A stretch of DNA of 64,000 nucleotides from Massilia sp. IC2-278 (GTDB lineage: Bacteria; Pseudomonadota; Gammaproteobacteria; Burkholderiales; Burkholderiaceae_D). The position numbers and the translations under genes were made by a program. A model generated the notes under the pieces. The model did no database searches. It was not told the origin of the DNA and saw only the letters and a program-made list of their open reading frames with translations. Of this stretch, positions 1 to 7,225 are shown piece after piece; position 1 is the stretch's first letter, and each line of letters begins with the position of its first letter. The stretch lies in contig NZ_JAJFES010000004.1 of the NCBI RefSeq assembly GCF_020708045.1, positions 355,262 through 419,261 of the forward strand, in the 5' to 3' direction.

Positions 1-812
1 CGCTGATCAAGTCGATCCGCATCCCACCCCGCCCCAGCCTGCTGGCCGACCTGCAAGCCGAACTGGCATCCAGCGATCCGTCGCCGGAAGCCATCGGCCG
101 CATCGTCGCGCGCGACGTCGGCATGGCTGGCGCTTTGCTGAAACTGGCCAATTCCTCGCTGTTCGGCGGCCGCCGCGCCAAGTCGATCGAGCAGGCCATC
201 CTTTTCCTCGGCATCAACCAGGTGGCCGCGCTGATGACCGGGCTGCTGGCGCGCCAGGCGATCCCGACCAACAACCCAGCCCTGGCCAGCTTCTGGGACG
301 TGTCGACCAAGCGCTCGTACGCGATGATGTTCCTGTCGCGCCGCCTGCGCATCGGCGCGCCCGACATCGCCCACACCTTCGGCCTGTTCTGCGACACCGG
401 CGTGCCACTCCTGATCGAACGCTTCCCCGACTACGAGGCCACGCTGCAGGACGCCGGCCTCGAACCGGTGCGCGCCTTTACCGAGGTCGAGCAGGAACGC
501 CACAGCACCAGCCACGCGCAGGTCGGCTCGCTCCTGGCGCGCAACTGGGGCCTGTCGTCGGAAGTGGCCTGGGCCATCCTGCACCACCACGACTACCCGG
601 TGCTGGAAGACGAGAACACCGACGACACGGTCCGCTCGCTGGTGGCCCTCTCGCTGCTGGCCGACCGCGCCATCCGGCGCTACCAGGGCCATGCCGGCTC
701 GGTCGAATGGGACAAGGGCGGCGAACGCGCCTGCACCTACCTCTCGCTGGACGAAGACGAAACCGCCGAACTGCTCGACGAACTCGAAGAAGCGCTGCAC
801 GACGATCAGTAA
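1..812 (+). CDS. HDOD domain signalling protein, 5' truncated by window edge
   Basis: The reading frame is open from base 3, so the start codon lies before the window and at least 269 residues are present. An internal ATG at 123 is not the start, because the upstream codons read IPPRPSLLADLQ and continue the same domain. The visible part matches the HDOD family (HD-related output domain): the early 'VARDVGMAGALLKLANSS' segment is characteristic, and a C-terminal HHHDY stretch (SEVAWAILHHHDY) recalls the HD-like metal cluster. HDOD proteins act in the cytoplasm in signal transduction, often near cyclic-di-GMP or chemotaxis genes, and most have no known catalytic activity. An N-terminal partner domain may be missing here. 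Family call is firm; the function is not known. Confidence 0.85.
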   Translation, partial: LIKSIRIPPRPSLLADLQAELASSDPSPEAIGRIVARDVGMAGALLKLANSSLFGGRRAKSIEQAILFLGINQVAALMTGLLARQAIPTNNPALASFWDVSTKRSYAMMFLSRRLRIGAPDIAHTFGLFCDTGVPLLIERFPDYEATLQDAGLEPVRAFTEVEQERHSTSHAQVGSLLARNWGLSSEVAWAILHHHDYPVLEDENTDDTVRSLVALSLLADRAIRRYQGHAGSVEWDKGGERACTYLSLDEDETAELLDELEEALHDDQ

Positions 813-878
813 GCGTTTTTGACAGCGTCCCGGTTCAGGCGGATACTCGATTCGTCCTGTTGGCACCGGAGGCGCGCG

Positions 879-2075
879 ATGAAACGCCCGTTTTTGCTGC
901 GGTATCTGCTGCTGTATGCCCTGCTGAATGCGCTGCTGAGCGGCTGCGCCGCCACGTCAACCCGGCCCACGCCGGAACTGGCGGCGCTGTTCGACGACGC
1001 CGCCTTCCCCGCCCCTGCCGCCCCGGCCGACGCCGCCAACCTGTTCACGCTGAGCGCGCCGATGCGCGTCCACCTCGACAGCCCCGCCTTCAAGGCCAGC
1101 CTGCGCGAAAAAGGCGCCGCGCGCGGTCTGGTATCCGCCCTGTACAGCAAGAGCGACCTGCAGCTCGACTACGACGCCAGCGTCACGCGCACCGCGGCCC
1201 AGACCTATGCCGCGCGCTCGGGCAACTGCCTGTCGCTGGTGATCATGACGGCGGCCTTTGCGCGCGCACTCGGCATGGAGGTGCGCTTCGCCAGCGTGCA
1301 GGCCGAGGAAACCTGGCACCGCAACGGCTCGCTCTACCTGATCAGTTCCCACGTCAACATCGCCCTGGCGCCGCGCACGGCCGGAGTCCATACCGTCAGC
1401 ACGAATGCCGAGCCGCTGGTGATCGACTTCCTGGCCCCGAAAGACGCGGCGCGCCTGCCCAGCACCGAGCTGGGCGAAGATGACATCGTTGCCCTCTACA
1501 TGAACAACCGCGCGGTGGAAGAGCTGGTGGCGGGCCGGATCGCGGACGCCTACTGGTGGGCGCGCGCGGCGATCCTGAAGCGGCCTTCCTCGCTGGCGGC
1601 CTACAACACGCTGGCCGTCGTGTATGCGCGCAACGGCAGGCCGCCGATGGCCGAGCGGGTCTACCGCGCGGCACTGGCGCGCGAGCCGGACAGCCTGGTG
1701 GTGATGCAGAACCTGGCGCAGGCGCTCAACAGCAACGGCAAGCACGAGGAAGCGCAGGCACTGCTGCGCCGCATCGAGCGCCTGCATCCGGCGCCGCCCT
1801 ACCACTGGTTCAACCAGGGAATGACGGCCTACAGGGCGGGCAGGATGCGGGACGCGAAAACGCTGTTCGCGCGCGAAGTGGCGCGTGCGCCCTACAACGA
1901 CGAGTTCCATTTCTGGCTCGGCGTGGCGTATCTGGGATTGGGGGAGGAAGAGGCTGCGGTGAAGGAATTGGCGCTGGCGCGCGATACCAGTACGCGAATC
2001 GACGCGCGCGAGCGCTATGCGGCCAAGCTGGGCCGCCTGCGCGCGAGCCTGCCCGGCTCGCCGCAGGTGCGCTGA
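879..2075 (+). CDS. Lipoprotein with transglutaminase-like domain and TPR repeats
   Basis: A 398-residue exported protein. The ATG at 879 is preferred over an in-frame upstream start because it has a GGAGG ribosome site 7 bases upstream and begins a lipoprotein signal peptide (lipobox LSGC, lipidated Cys23). Residues 100-190 look like a transglutaminase/cysteine-protease-like core: C117 in 'SGNCLSL', H158 in 'SSHVNIAL' and D183 in 'VIDF' have the order of a Cys-His-Asp triad. From about residue 195 to the end come several TPR-like helical repeats ('AAYNTLAVVYARNGRPPMAE', 'FHFWLGVAYLGLGEEEAAV'), normally protein-binding. It probably sits in the outer membrane facing the periplasm. It lies 66 bases after the HDOD gene. 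Substrate is unknown. Confidence 0.8.
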   Translation: MKRPFLLRYLLLYALLNALLSGCAATSTRPTPELAALFDDAAFPAPAAPADAANLFTLSAPMRVHLDSPAFKASLREKGAARGLVSALYSKSDLQLDYDASVTRTAAQTYAARSGNCLSLVIMTAAFARALGMEVRFASVQAEETWHRNGSLYLISSHVNIALAPRTAGVHTVSTNAEPLVIDFLAPKDAARLPSTELGEDDIVALYMNNRAVEELVAGRIADAYWWARAAILKRPSSLAAYNTLAVVYARNGRPPMAERVYRAALAREPDSLVVMQNLAQALNSNGKHEEAQALLRRIERLHPAPPYHWFNQGMTAYRAGRMRDAKTLFAREVARAPYNDEFHFWLGVAYLGLGEEEAAVKELALARDTSTRIDARERYAAKLGRLRASLPGSPQVR

Positions 2076-2079
2076 AGGA

Positions 2080-2349
2080 TCAGCGGCGGCGCTGGAAGCC
2101 GCCCGGGCGCGGTGCAGGCGTGCCGCGCTGCTCGATGTGACGGAACACGATGCGCGCCTTGTTCAGGTCGTACGGCGACATCTCCAGCGTCACCTTGTCG
2201 CCCGCCAGGATGCGGATGTGGTTTTTCTTCATCCGGCCCGAGGTGTAGGCGATCAGCTGGTGACCGTTCTCGAGATCGACGCGGAAGCGCATTTCGGGCA
2301 GCACGTCGGTCACGAGGCCTTGCATTTCGATGAGTTCTTCTTTTGCCAT
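2080..2349 (-). CDS. infA: Translation initiation factor IF-1, long paralogue
   Basis: The 89-residue product is an S1/OB-fold IF-1 (opens [11 protein letters not shown]; '[17 protein letters not shown]' in the core), which binds the ribosomal A site during initiation. The ATG has AAGGA upstream and matches the family start; the frame stays open further upstream but those residues are not IF-1-like. Usual IF-1 has about 72 residues, and here a basic, Pro/Gly-rich tail of roughly 17 residues is added (HIEQRG...GFQRRR). Burkholderiales often carry a second, longer infA apart from the ribosomal-protein operon, and the single-gene setting here fits that. It converges with the lipoprotein gene with only 4 bases between the stops. 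The leader region contains two hairpins (see separate entries), so expression may be attenuated. Confidence 0.9.
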   Translation of the reverse strand: MAKEELIEMQGLVTDVLPEMRFRVDLENGHQLIAYTSGRMKKNHIRILAGDKVTLEMSPYDLNKARIVFRHIEQRGTPAPRPGGFQRRR

Positions 2350-2451
2350 GATGGTTTTCCTTGATAGAGCTGCGAGCCGGCATACCACGCCGCCATGAAC
2401 GATGCTGCGATCGACAGTGCCCGCAGGGACTGGACCGGAACTGAAGTGAAT

Positions 2452-2469
2452 AAACCGCCGTCGCGGCGG
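2452..2469 (-). terminator. Hairpin in the infA leader region
   Basis: On the minus strand CCGCCG-cga-CGGCGG forms a perfect 6-bp stem followed by TTTATT. It lies about 105 bases before the infA start and reads in the infA direction, so it could act as a weak terminator or attenuator in a long leader. Confidence 0.4.
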
Positions 2470-2511
2470 GTCAGGACGCTGCGCCGCCGGATCGCCGGTT
2501 GCGCTGGAAGG

Positions 2512-2625
2512 AAAAAAAGCCCGCTTGCTGCGGGCTTCGTTCTATGGTTCGCCGGAATCCGAAACCCGTGAACCTGTCGAGGCGGCCGAGAGTTCACATG
2601 AACTTCATCGACTGCATGCAGTGTA
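2512..2625 (-). ncRNA. Candidate small RNA ending in an intrinsic terminator
   Basis: The minus strand carries a textbook terminator: AAGCCCGC / GCGGGCTT stem with a 5-base loop at 2517-2537, then seven T residues at 2512-2518. No protein gene of convincing quality ends here. About 90 bases upstream an extended -10-like TGCTACACT occurs, and the transcript between would contain a possible GTGAAC/GTTCAC pairing. The simplest reading is a roughly 110-nt structured RNA or an attenuated leader of infA. The 5' end is a guess. Confidence 0.3.
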
Positions 2626-2700
2626 GCACGGATAGCGAATCGCTGCTTGCCGCCCCCTCGTTTCCGCTTGACGCCGCAGGCGTGCACAGGCACATTACGA

Positions 2701-2716
2701 TTAACAAGTTAGTTAA
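2701..2716. promoter_or_regulatory. Putative ArsR operator
   Basis: An AT-rich imperfect dyad, TTAAC-N6-GTTAA, lies just before the ArsR gene start at 2724, in contrast to its GC-rich surroundings. ArsR regulators usually bind such dyads and repress their own operon. Confidence 0.35.
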
Positions 2717-2723
2717 TTAAATA

Positions 2724-3050
2724 ATGAACTCAAACCTGGACAAGACTTTCGAAGCCCTGGCGTCCCTGCCGCGCCGCAAGATCATGGCCCTGCTCTCGCA
2801 TGTCGAGCTGACCACCTCGGAGCTGGCGGAGAAACTGGCGATCAGCGCCCCCGCCACCTCGCGCCATTTGTCGGTGCTGGAAAACGCCGGCCTGGTGTCG
2901 GGCGAGCGGCGCGGGCAATTCGTCTATTACACGCTCAACGGCGACAGCCTGGTGACGCGCCTGTCCGGTTTCATGTTCGAACTCTGCCCCACGGCTGCGC
3001 CGCTCAAGCGCGAATCGAAGGCCCTGGCAAAGAAGCGCAAACCCGTGTGA
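2724..3050 (+). CDS. ArsR-family winged-helix repressor
   Basis: The 108-residue protein is a small ArsR/SmtB-fold DNA-binding regulator: the helix-turn-helix spans about residues 30-60 ('TTSELAEKLAISAPATSRHLSVLENAGLV') and the wing follows ('GERRGQFVYYTL'). It has a single Cys (FELCP) and no DxHx10H or CxC site, so classic metal sensing is unlikely; it is closer to the metal-free, redox or ligand-responsive branch. The stop codon overlaps the possible GTG of the desaturase frame and lies 17 bases before the desaturase ATG, so the two are almost certainly one transcript. An AT-rich dyad sits upstream. The likely role is control of membrane lipid unsaturation in response to an unknown cue; the cue is inference. 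Confidence 0.85.
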   Translation: MNSNLDKTFEALASLPRRKIMALLSHVELTTSELAEKLAISAPATSRHLSVLENAGLVSGERRGQFVYYTLNGDSLVTRLSGFMFELCPTAAPLKRESKALAKKRKPV

Positions 3051-3067
3051 TCGACAAGGAGATTCGC

Positions 3068-4291
3068 ATGCAGCATTCGCATAACGGCAACGTGGTCAAT
3101 GGCAGCATGGTCTGGTCTCCCGTGAAATCCCTCTGGTGGAGCGCCATGGTCGGCGTCGCGCTGGTAGGCGGCTGGTTCACCTTCAGCTGGGCCGCGCTCG
3201 TGCTGTTCCTGGCGACGACAGGCACTGTGCTGCTGTTCGGGCACTCGCTCGGCAGCCACCGCAAACTCATCCACGACAGCTTCGCCTGCCCCAAGTGGCT
3301 GGAATACCTGCTCGTCTACACCGGCGTGCAGGTCGGGTTGTCCGGGCCACTCGGCCTGCTGGCCCAGCACGACCTGCGCGACCACGCCCAGCGCCAGCCC
3401 GATTGCCACGACTACCTGCGCCATGGCCGTTCGTTCTGGAAGGATGGCTGGTGGCAGCTGCACTGCGAACTGCGGCTCGACCATCCGCCGCGGCTGGCCG
3501 TGCCGGCGCACATCGCGCAGGACCGCTTCTACCGCTTCCTGGAACGCACCTGGATGCTGCAACAGCTGCCGCCGGCCCTGCTGTTGTACGCGCTCGGCGG
3601 CTGGCCCTTCGTGATCTGGGGCGTCTGCGCGCGCATCGGAGCCGGCGTAACCGGACACTGGCTGATCGGGTACTTCGCGCACAACCACGGCGCCATGGCG
3701 CATACCGTCGAGGGTGCAGCCGTGCAGGGGCATAACGTGGCGCTGGCCTCGCTGCTGACGATGGGCGAGTCCTGGCACAACAACCACCATGCCTATCCCG
3801 GCTCGGCCAGGCTGGGGCTATACCCCGGCGAATGGGACCCGGGCTGGTGGGTGCTGGTGCTGCTGCAACGCGCCGGGCTGGCATGGAACTTCCGGCTGCC
3901 GGCGGACTGCCCGCCGCGTGCCGAGCTGCGTGTGCATGCGGCGCTGCCTATCGCCCTGCCGCAGGCGCACAAATCGTGGCGCGCCACGGTCGGCGCCATT
4001 GCCACTGCCAGCCGCCAGCTGCTCGCGCGGCGCGGCCAGCTGGTGCTGGAAGGGCCGTTCGTCCTGCTGTCCGAACAGGCCGCCCACTGCCTGGCCGGCG
4101 CCGGGGTTCAAGCGCAGCGCACGCCCTTGCGCTCCCGGCTGTCGTTCGACCACGGCGGGCAGACGGTGCGTGGCCTGCCTGCCCTCCTGATCGCAGTCGG
4201 CACGCGCAACGCGTTCACGGCCGCCGCCGCGCTGGTGCTGCTGCCGTTGGCCACCCTGTGCGAACTGGCGCGCAGCCAGGTCGACGCCTGA
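3068..4291 (+). CDS. Membrane fatty acid desaturase-like protein
   Basis: The 407-residue integral membrane protein belongs to the fatty-acyl desaturase superfamily, di-iron enzymes that insert a double bond in acyl chains. Histidine boxes are visible: H59-SLGS-H64 with H69 in 'HRKLIH', a central cluster H101/H106/H114 ('HDLRDHAQ'), and the C-terminal H237-NN-H240-H241 ('SWHNNHHAYP'). Hydrophobic stretches lie around residues 25-58 and 80-100 and on either side of the third box. The central box departs from the usual DHRxHH form, so substrate and even activity are uncertain. The ATG is chosen because AAGGAG lies 6 bases upstream; an upstream GTG would overlap the ArsR stop. The C-terminal 100 residues are a poorly conserved extension. 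Co-transcribed with the ArsR gene. Confidence 0.8.
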   Translation: MQHSHNGNVVNGSMVWSPVKSLWWSAMVGVALVGGWFTFSWAALVLFLATTGTVLLFGHSLGSHRKLIHDSFACPKWLEYLLVYTGVQVGLSGPLGLLAQHDLRDHAQRQPDCHDYLRHGRSFWKDGWWQLHCELRLDHPPRLAVPAHIAQDRFYRFLERTWMLQQLPPALLLYALGGWPFVIWGVCARIGAGVTGHWLIGYFAHNHGAMAHTVEGAAVQGHNVALASLLTMGESWHNNHHAYPGSARLGLYPGEWDPGWWVLVLLQRAGLAWNFRLPADCPPRAELRVHAALPIALPQAHKSWRATVGAIATASRQLLARRGQLVLEGPFVLLSEQAAHCLAGAGVQAQRTPLRSRLSFDHGGQTVRGLPALLIAVGTRNAFTAAAALVLLPLATLCELARSQVDA

Positions 4292-4301
4292 CGTCCTGGG
4301 C

Positions 4302-5255
4302 TCAGGGCACCGCTGCGGGAATCTCGTCCAGGCTGCGGTAGACGAGCAATCCGCGCGCCTCGGCTGCGGTGACCATCCGGTCCGCTCCGCTGGAGGCGCC
4401 GCCGATGCGCAGCACCGCGTCGCAGTGCGCCAGCAGGCGCTCGCAGTGGGGGTGGAAGATGGCGTCGTAGATGTTGTCGCCCGGCGTTTGCGAGCTGGCG
4501 GCGTGTACGACCGGCAGCGCCAGCCACTCGCCCAGCACCGGAACGTGGCCGCGTTCGTACAGCGGCAGCGCGCAGGCTTCCATCGCCGCGACATTGGCGG
4601 CGATGCGGCCCGGATCGTCATCGGTTCCCGAGCGGTAGGGGCCGGCAACCAGGATCATCATGCTGCGCGGCTTCAGCACGTGCAGGTGCAGGTACTGCAG
4701 CAGCATGATGGTCTTGCCGTCCATGATCTCGCCGCGCTCGACCATCGCCAGCGCTTCGTCGGCATCGAGTTCCAGCACCTCGATGTCTTCTCCTTCGGCC
4801 TCGACACCACCGCCCTCGCCCACCTGCGATGCGGCGTCGTACTCGCCAATAAAGAAGTGCAGCCGCTCGGTGACCGAGCCGGGGCTCATGAAGACGTCGA
4901 ACACCTGCTCCAGGTGGGCGACGCGGCGCCCGGTTTCCTCTTCCAGTTCTGCACGGATGCGCTGCTCGGGACTGGCCTGGTCGAGCAGGCCGGCAGCCGC
5001 CTCGATCAGGAAGCCGTCGTGGCCGTTGACGTAGGCGGGAAAGCGGAACTGGCGCGTCAGCAGCACGGTGCGGCGCGCGCGGTTGTACAGCAGGGCGACG
5101 GCGCCGTTGCCGCGGTCATAGGTTTCGCGGGTCAGCGTCTGCCAGCTGCCGTCGCGCCGGCGGTAGTCGAAGGTGGTTTTCTTCAGCACGTGCCAGTCGT
5201 TGGCCAACAATTGCTCGTTGCGGATGCGAACATGATCTTGCACGGTATCTGGCAC
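4302..5255 (-). CDS. NudK-like Nudix hydrolase fused to a DUF4406-like domain
   Basis: The protein has 317 residues from a GTG with AAGGAG 6 bases upstream; an ATG at 5285 and a TTG at 5297 are in frame but lack a ribosome site. Residues 1-195 resemble NudK/YffH, which hydrolyse GDP-mannose and related nucleotide sugars ('YDRGNGAVALLYN', 'FMSPGSVTERLHFF', 'GGGVEAEGEDIEVLEL'). The Nudix box (G89 to about 112) keeps the ELEEETG core, but Ser replaces the first conserved Glu and Ala replaces the usual basic residue before the catalytic ELxEE. Residues 199-317 form a second domain ('ILVAGPYRSG', 'GEWLALPV') like DUF4406/nucleoside 2-deoxyribosyltransferase folds. This suggests cleaning or salvage of a modified nucleotide. 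It is divergent from a DeoR regulator. Confidence 0.8.
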   Translation of the reverse strand: MPDTVQDHVRIRNEQLLANDWHVLKKTTFDYRRRDGSWQTLTRETYDRGNGAVALLYNRARRTVLLTRQFRFPAYVNGHDGFLIEAAAGLLDQASPEQRIRAELEEETGRRVAHLEQVFDVFMSPGSVTERLHFFIGEYDAASQVGEGGGVEAEGEDIEVLELDADEALAMVERGEIMDGKTIMLLQYLHLHVLKPRSMMILVAGPYRSGTDDDPGRIAANVAAMEACALPLYERGHVPVLGEWLALPVVHAASSQTPGDNIYDAIFHPHCERLLAHCDAVLRIGGASSGADRMVTAAEARGLLVYRSLDEIPAAVP

Positions 5256-5290
5256 GACGGTCTCCTTTTGTTTGCGCTTTTTCATACTAA

Positions 5291-5327
5291 CGTGCAAAAT
5301 CGTGCAATATTAAGATAAATCGTGCAA
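5291..5327. promoter_or_regulatory. Three phased CGTGCAA direct repeats between Nudix and DeoR genes
   Basis: CGTGCAA occurs at 5291-5297, 5301-5307 and 5321-5327, so the copies are 10 and 20 bases apart, on one helical face. The last copy ends 2 bases before the deoR ATG. The likely use is cooperative binding by the neighbouring DeoR protein to control both divergent genes. The pattern is seen directly; the binding protein is inferred. Confidence 0.6.
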
Positions 5328-5329
5328 CC

Positions 5330-6085
5330 ATGCTGACCTCACAACGTAAGCTGCTGCTACTCGACCTACTCAGGCAGGAGGGCAAGATCGTCGCCAAGAC
5401 CGTCGCCGCCCAGCTCGACATCTCCGAAGACACCATCCGGCGCGACCTGCGCGAACTGGCGGCTGAAGGCCTGCTGCAGCGCGTGCACGGCGGCGCCCTG
5501 CCCGCTTCGCCGGCGATGGGCGACTTCGCTGCGCGCCAGCAGATCGCGGTCGACGACAAGAGCGCCATCGGCCGCGCCGCCGCGCTGATGATCCAGCCAG
5601 GACAAGTCGTCTTCCTCGATGGCGGCACTACTTCGGCGCAGCTGGTGCGGCACCTGCCGCCCGATTTGAAGGCAACCGTGGTCACACATAGCCCCTCGGT
5701 GGCCGTCGCCCTGGTTTCGCATCCGTCGATCGAGGTCATCATGCTGGGCGGACGGCTGTTCAAGCATTCGGTGGTGGGCGTGGGAGCGGCGACGGTGGAA
5801 GCGATCCGGCAGGTGCGGGCGGACATCTACTTCATGGGCGTGTGCAGCGTGCATCCAGACGCCGGGCTGACGACCGGGGACTTCGAGGAGGCGGGCGTCA
5901 AGCGGGCGCTGAGCGCGGCGGCGGCGGAAACGATCGTGCTGGCCTCGCCAGAGAAGCTGGCGACGGCTTCGCCTTACCAGGTGATTGAGCTGGATGCGTT
6001 GTCGGGGTTGGTGACGATAGCCAGCGTGCCCGATGCGGTGCTGGCGCCCTACCGGGCGCGCGGGATTTCCGTTCACCTAGCATAG
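5330..6085 (+). CDS. DeoR/GlpR-family transcriptional regulator
   Basis: At 251 residues it has the normal length for the family. The N-terminal winged helix-turn-helix covers residues 1-55 with the DeoR signature 'DISEDTIRRDLRELAAEGLLQRVHGGAL'. The rest is the sugar-phosphate-binding (DeoRC, ISOCOT) domain, with 'FLDGGTTSAQLVRHL' in the effector pocket region. These regulators usually repress genes for sugar or nucleoside catabolism and are released by a phosphorylated sugar. The divergent Nudix fusion gene is the obvious target through the repeated CGTGCAA sites; a nucleotide-sugar or deoxyribose-phosphate type effector would fit but is inferred. Codon use is typical of the window, unlike the next gene. 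Confidence 0.9.
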   Translation: MLTSQRKLLLLDLLRQEGKIVAKTVAAQLDISEDTIRRDLRELAAEGLLQRVHGGALPASPAMGDFAARQQIAVDDKSAIGRAAALMIQPGQVVFLDGGTTSAQLVRHLPPDLKATVVTHSPSVAVALVSHPSIEVIMLGGRLFKHSVVGVGAATVEAIRQVRADIYFMGVCSVHPDAGLTTGDFEEAGVKRALSAAAAETIVLASPEKLATASPYQVIELDALSGLVTIASVPDAVLAPYRARGISVHLA

Positions 6086-6135
6086 CAATATTGACATATA
6101 TGAAACATCAGATCTCGCTGAGCAAAGCAACTAGC

Positions 6136-6176
6136 TTGACAATATTATTTACTAACCATAGCATAAAATTTACTAA
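6136..6176 (+). promoter_or_regulatory. Promoter and operator of the XRE gene
   Basis: A consensus -35 TTGACA (6136-6141) is followed 17 bases later by TAGCAT (6159-6164). The octamer TTTACTAA occurs at 6148-6155 (in the promoter spacer) and again at 6169-6176, 21 bases apart, i.e. two helical turns. This layout suggests autorepression by the XRE protein. Confidence 0.5.
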
Positions 6177-6199
6177 ACTCTCATGACACAGGGATGGTT

Positions 6200-7150
6200 A
6201 TGGATAGTGAAGCTTTCGTTCAATTAGCTCTGCAGTCTCTGCATTGCAGCCAAAGAGAGCTAGCGTCTCGAATTGGCGTTTCGCCAACCCAGATAAGTAA
6301 GTGGAAGAAGGGCGAACATATGTCAGCAGATATGGAAGAAAAATTTCGCACTCTTATCCAAATCGGTGATAAAGAACCGAGATTCGTTCTCTTATCTGGC
6401 TCTCTGACAAACGCTACCAAATGGGAAAAGCTAATTCAGTATCTCGCCAGAATTGCACAGGAAAACGCAGAAACGGGTTACAACACAACTCCATTGTACG
6501 ACGAGGACGGACAACTGTGTGCGGATACCTTCCGTGTTCTTATGGAGATGGGCATCACACCTCCGAATCAGTTTCCTACTGATTTAGATTTTGATTATGA
6601 GGGTGATGAAGGAGAAAAAATTGAGCAAATACTCGAAGAAAATTTCTATGCAAAAATCATTTACGCGATTTTCTGTTCACTGAACGATGTTTATGGCTTT
6701 TACGCGGCTTATATTTCTGAATTAATCTGGGATGACGAACTAGAGCTCCTTGGCACTAAAGCGGACAACATCGAACCCTGTCTCCTAGAGCTTGCTGCTA
6801 GTAAAATTAAGGGCGAGCATGAATTAACGCAAACTTTTCGGCAGTTTAGGCGTTCAGTGCAAAGCGATTACGAAGAGTGGCTAACGCTTGTAAAAGATCG
6901 GGCCTTCCGCAATCGGGTTCCATTACGGGCAGAGTTACTGAATTTAGTAAGAGGAGCAAATGGAGAAATAGGCGAGGAAGCTGAAGCTGAAAGTCTTGGA
7001 TTTAACTCTTCCCGTATCCATCCAGACATTTATATGAACGAACTTCTGGTTGGAATGAGGGTTATCCACCAGGTACTTCCAGCAATCTTAAAAAAACTTG
7101 GGCTCGAAGATGAGTTTAAGTTAGACGAATCGGAGTTGCGCCTTAATTAA
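6200..7150 (+). CDS. Orphan XRE helix-turn-helix protein, AT-rich, likely acquired
   Basis: The protein has 316 residues. An XRE/Cro-type helix-turn-helix occupies about residues 14-45 ('SQRELASRIGVSPTQISKWKKG'). The remaining 270 residues are acidic and helical with no motif I recognise; W and Y residues are frequent. The ATG at 6200 is preferred to one at 6194 because AGGG lies 6 bases upstream. The DNA is markedly AT-richer than all neighbours, including third codon positions, and it is a single gene flanked by AT-rich DNA, so recent horizontal transfer is likely. No integrase, toxin or nuclease partner is next to it. It could be a solo regulator, the antitoxin-like half of a lost pair, or a phage/defence-related protein; I cannot decide. 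Confidence 0.75.
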   Translation: MDSEAFVQLALQSLHCSQRELASRIGVSPTQISKWKKGEHMSADMEEKFRTLIQIGDKEPRFVLLSGSLTNATKWEKLIQYLARIAQENAETGYNTTPLYDEDGQLCADTFRVLMEMGITPPNQFPTDLDFDYEGDEGEKIEQILEENFYAKIIYAIFCSLNDVYGFYAAYISELIWDDELELLGTKADNIEPCLLELAASKIKGEHELTQTFRQFRRSVQSDYEEWLTLVKDRAFRNRVPLRAELLNLVRGANGEIGEEAEAESLGFNSSRIHPDIYMNELLVGMRVIHQVLPAILKKLGLEDEFKLDESELRLN

Positions 7151-7225
7151 CTCTACATGAGTATTCCGGGATTTTAAAAAACCATTCCTCTAACTCTGCC
7201 AAGCTCTGGATCAAATCGATAGATT

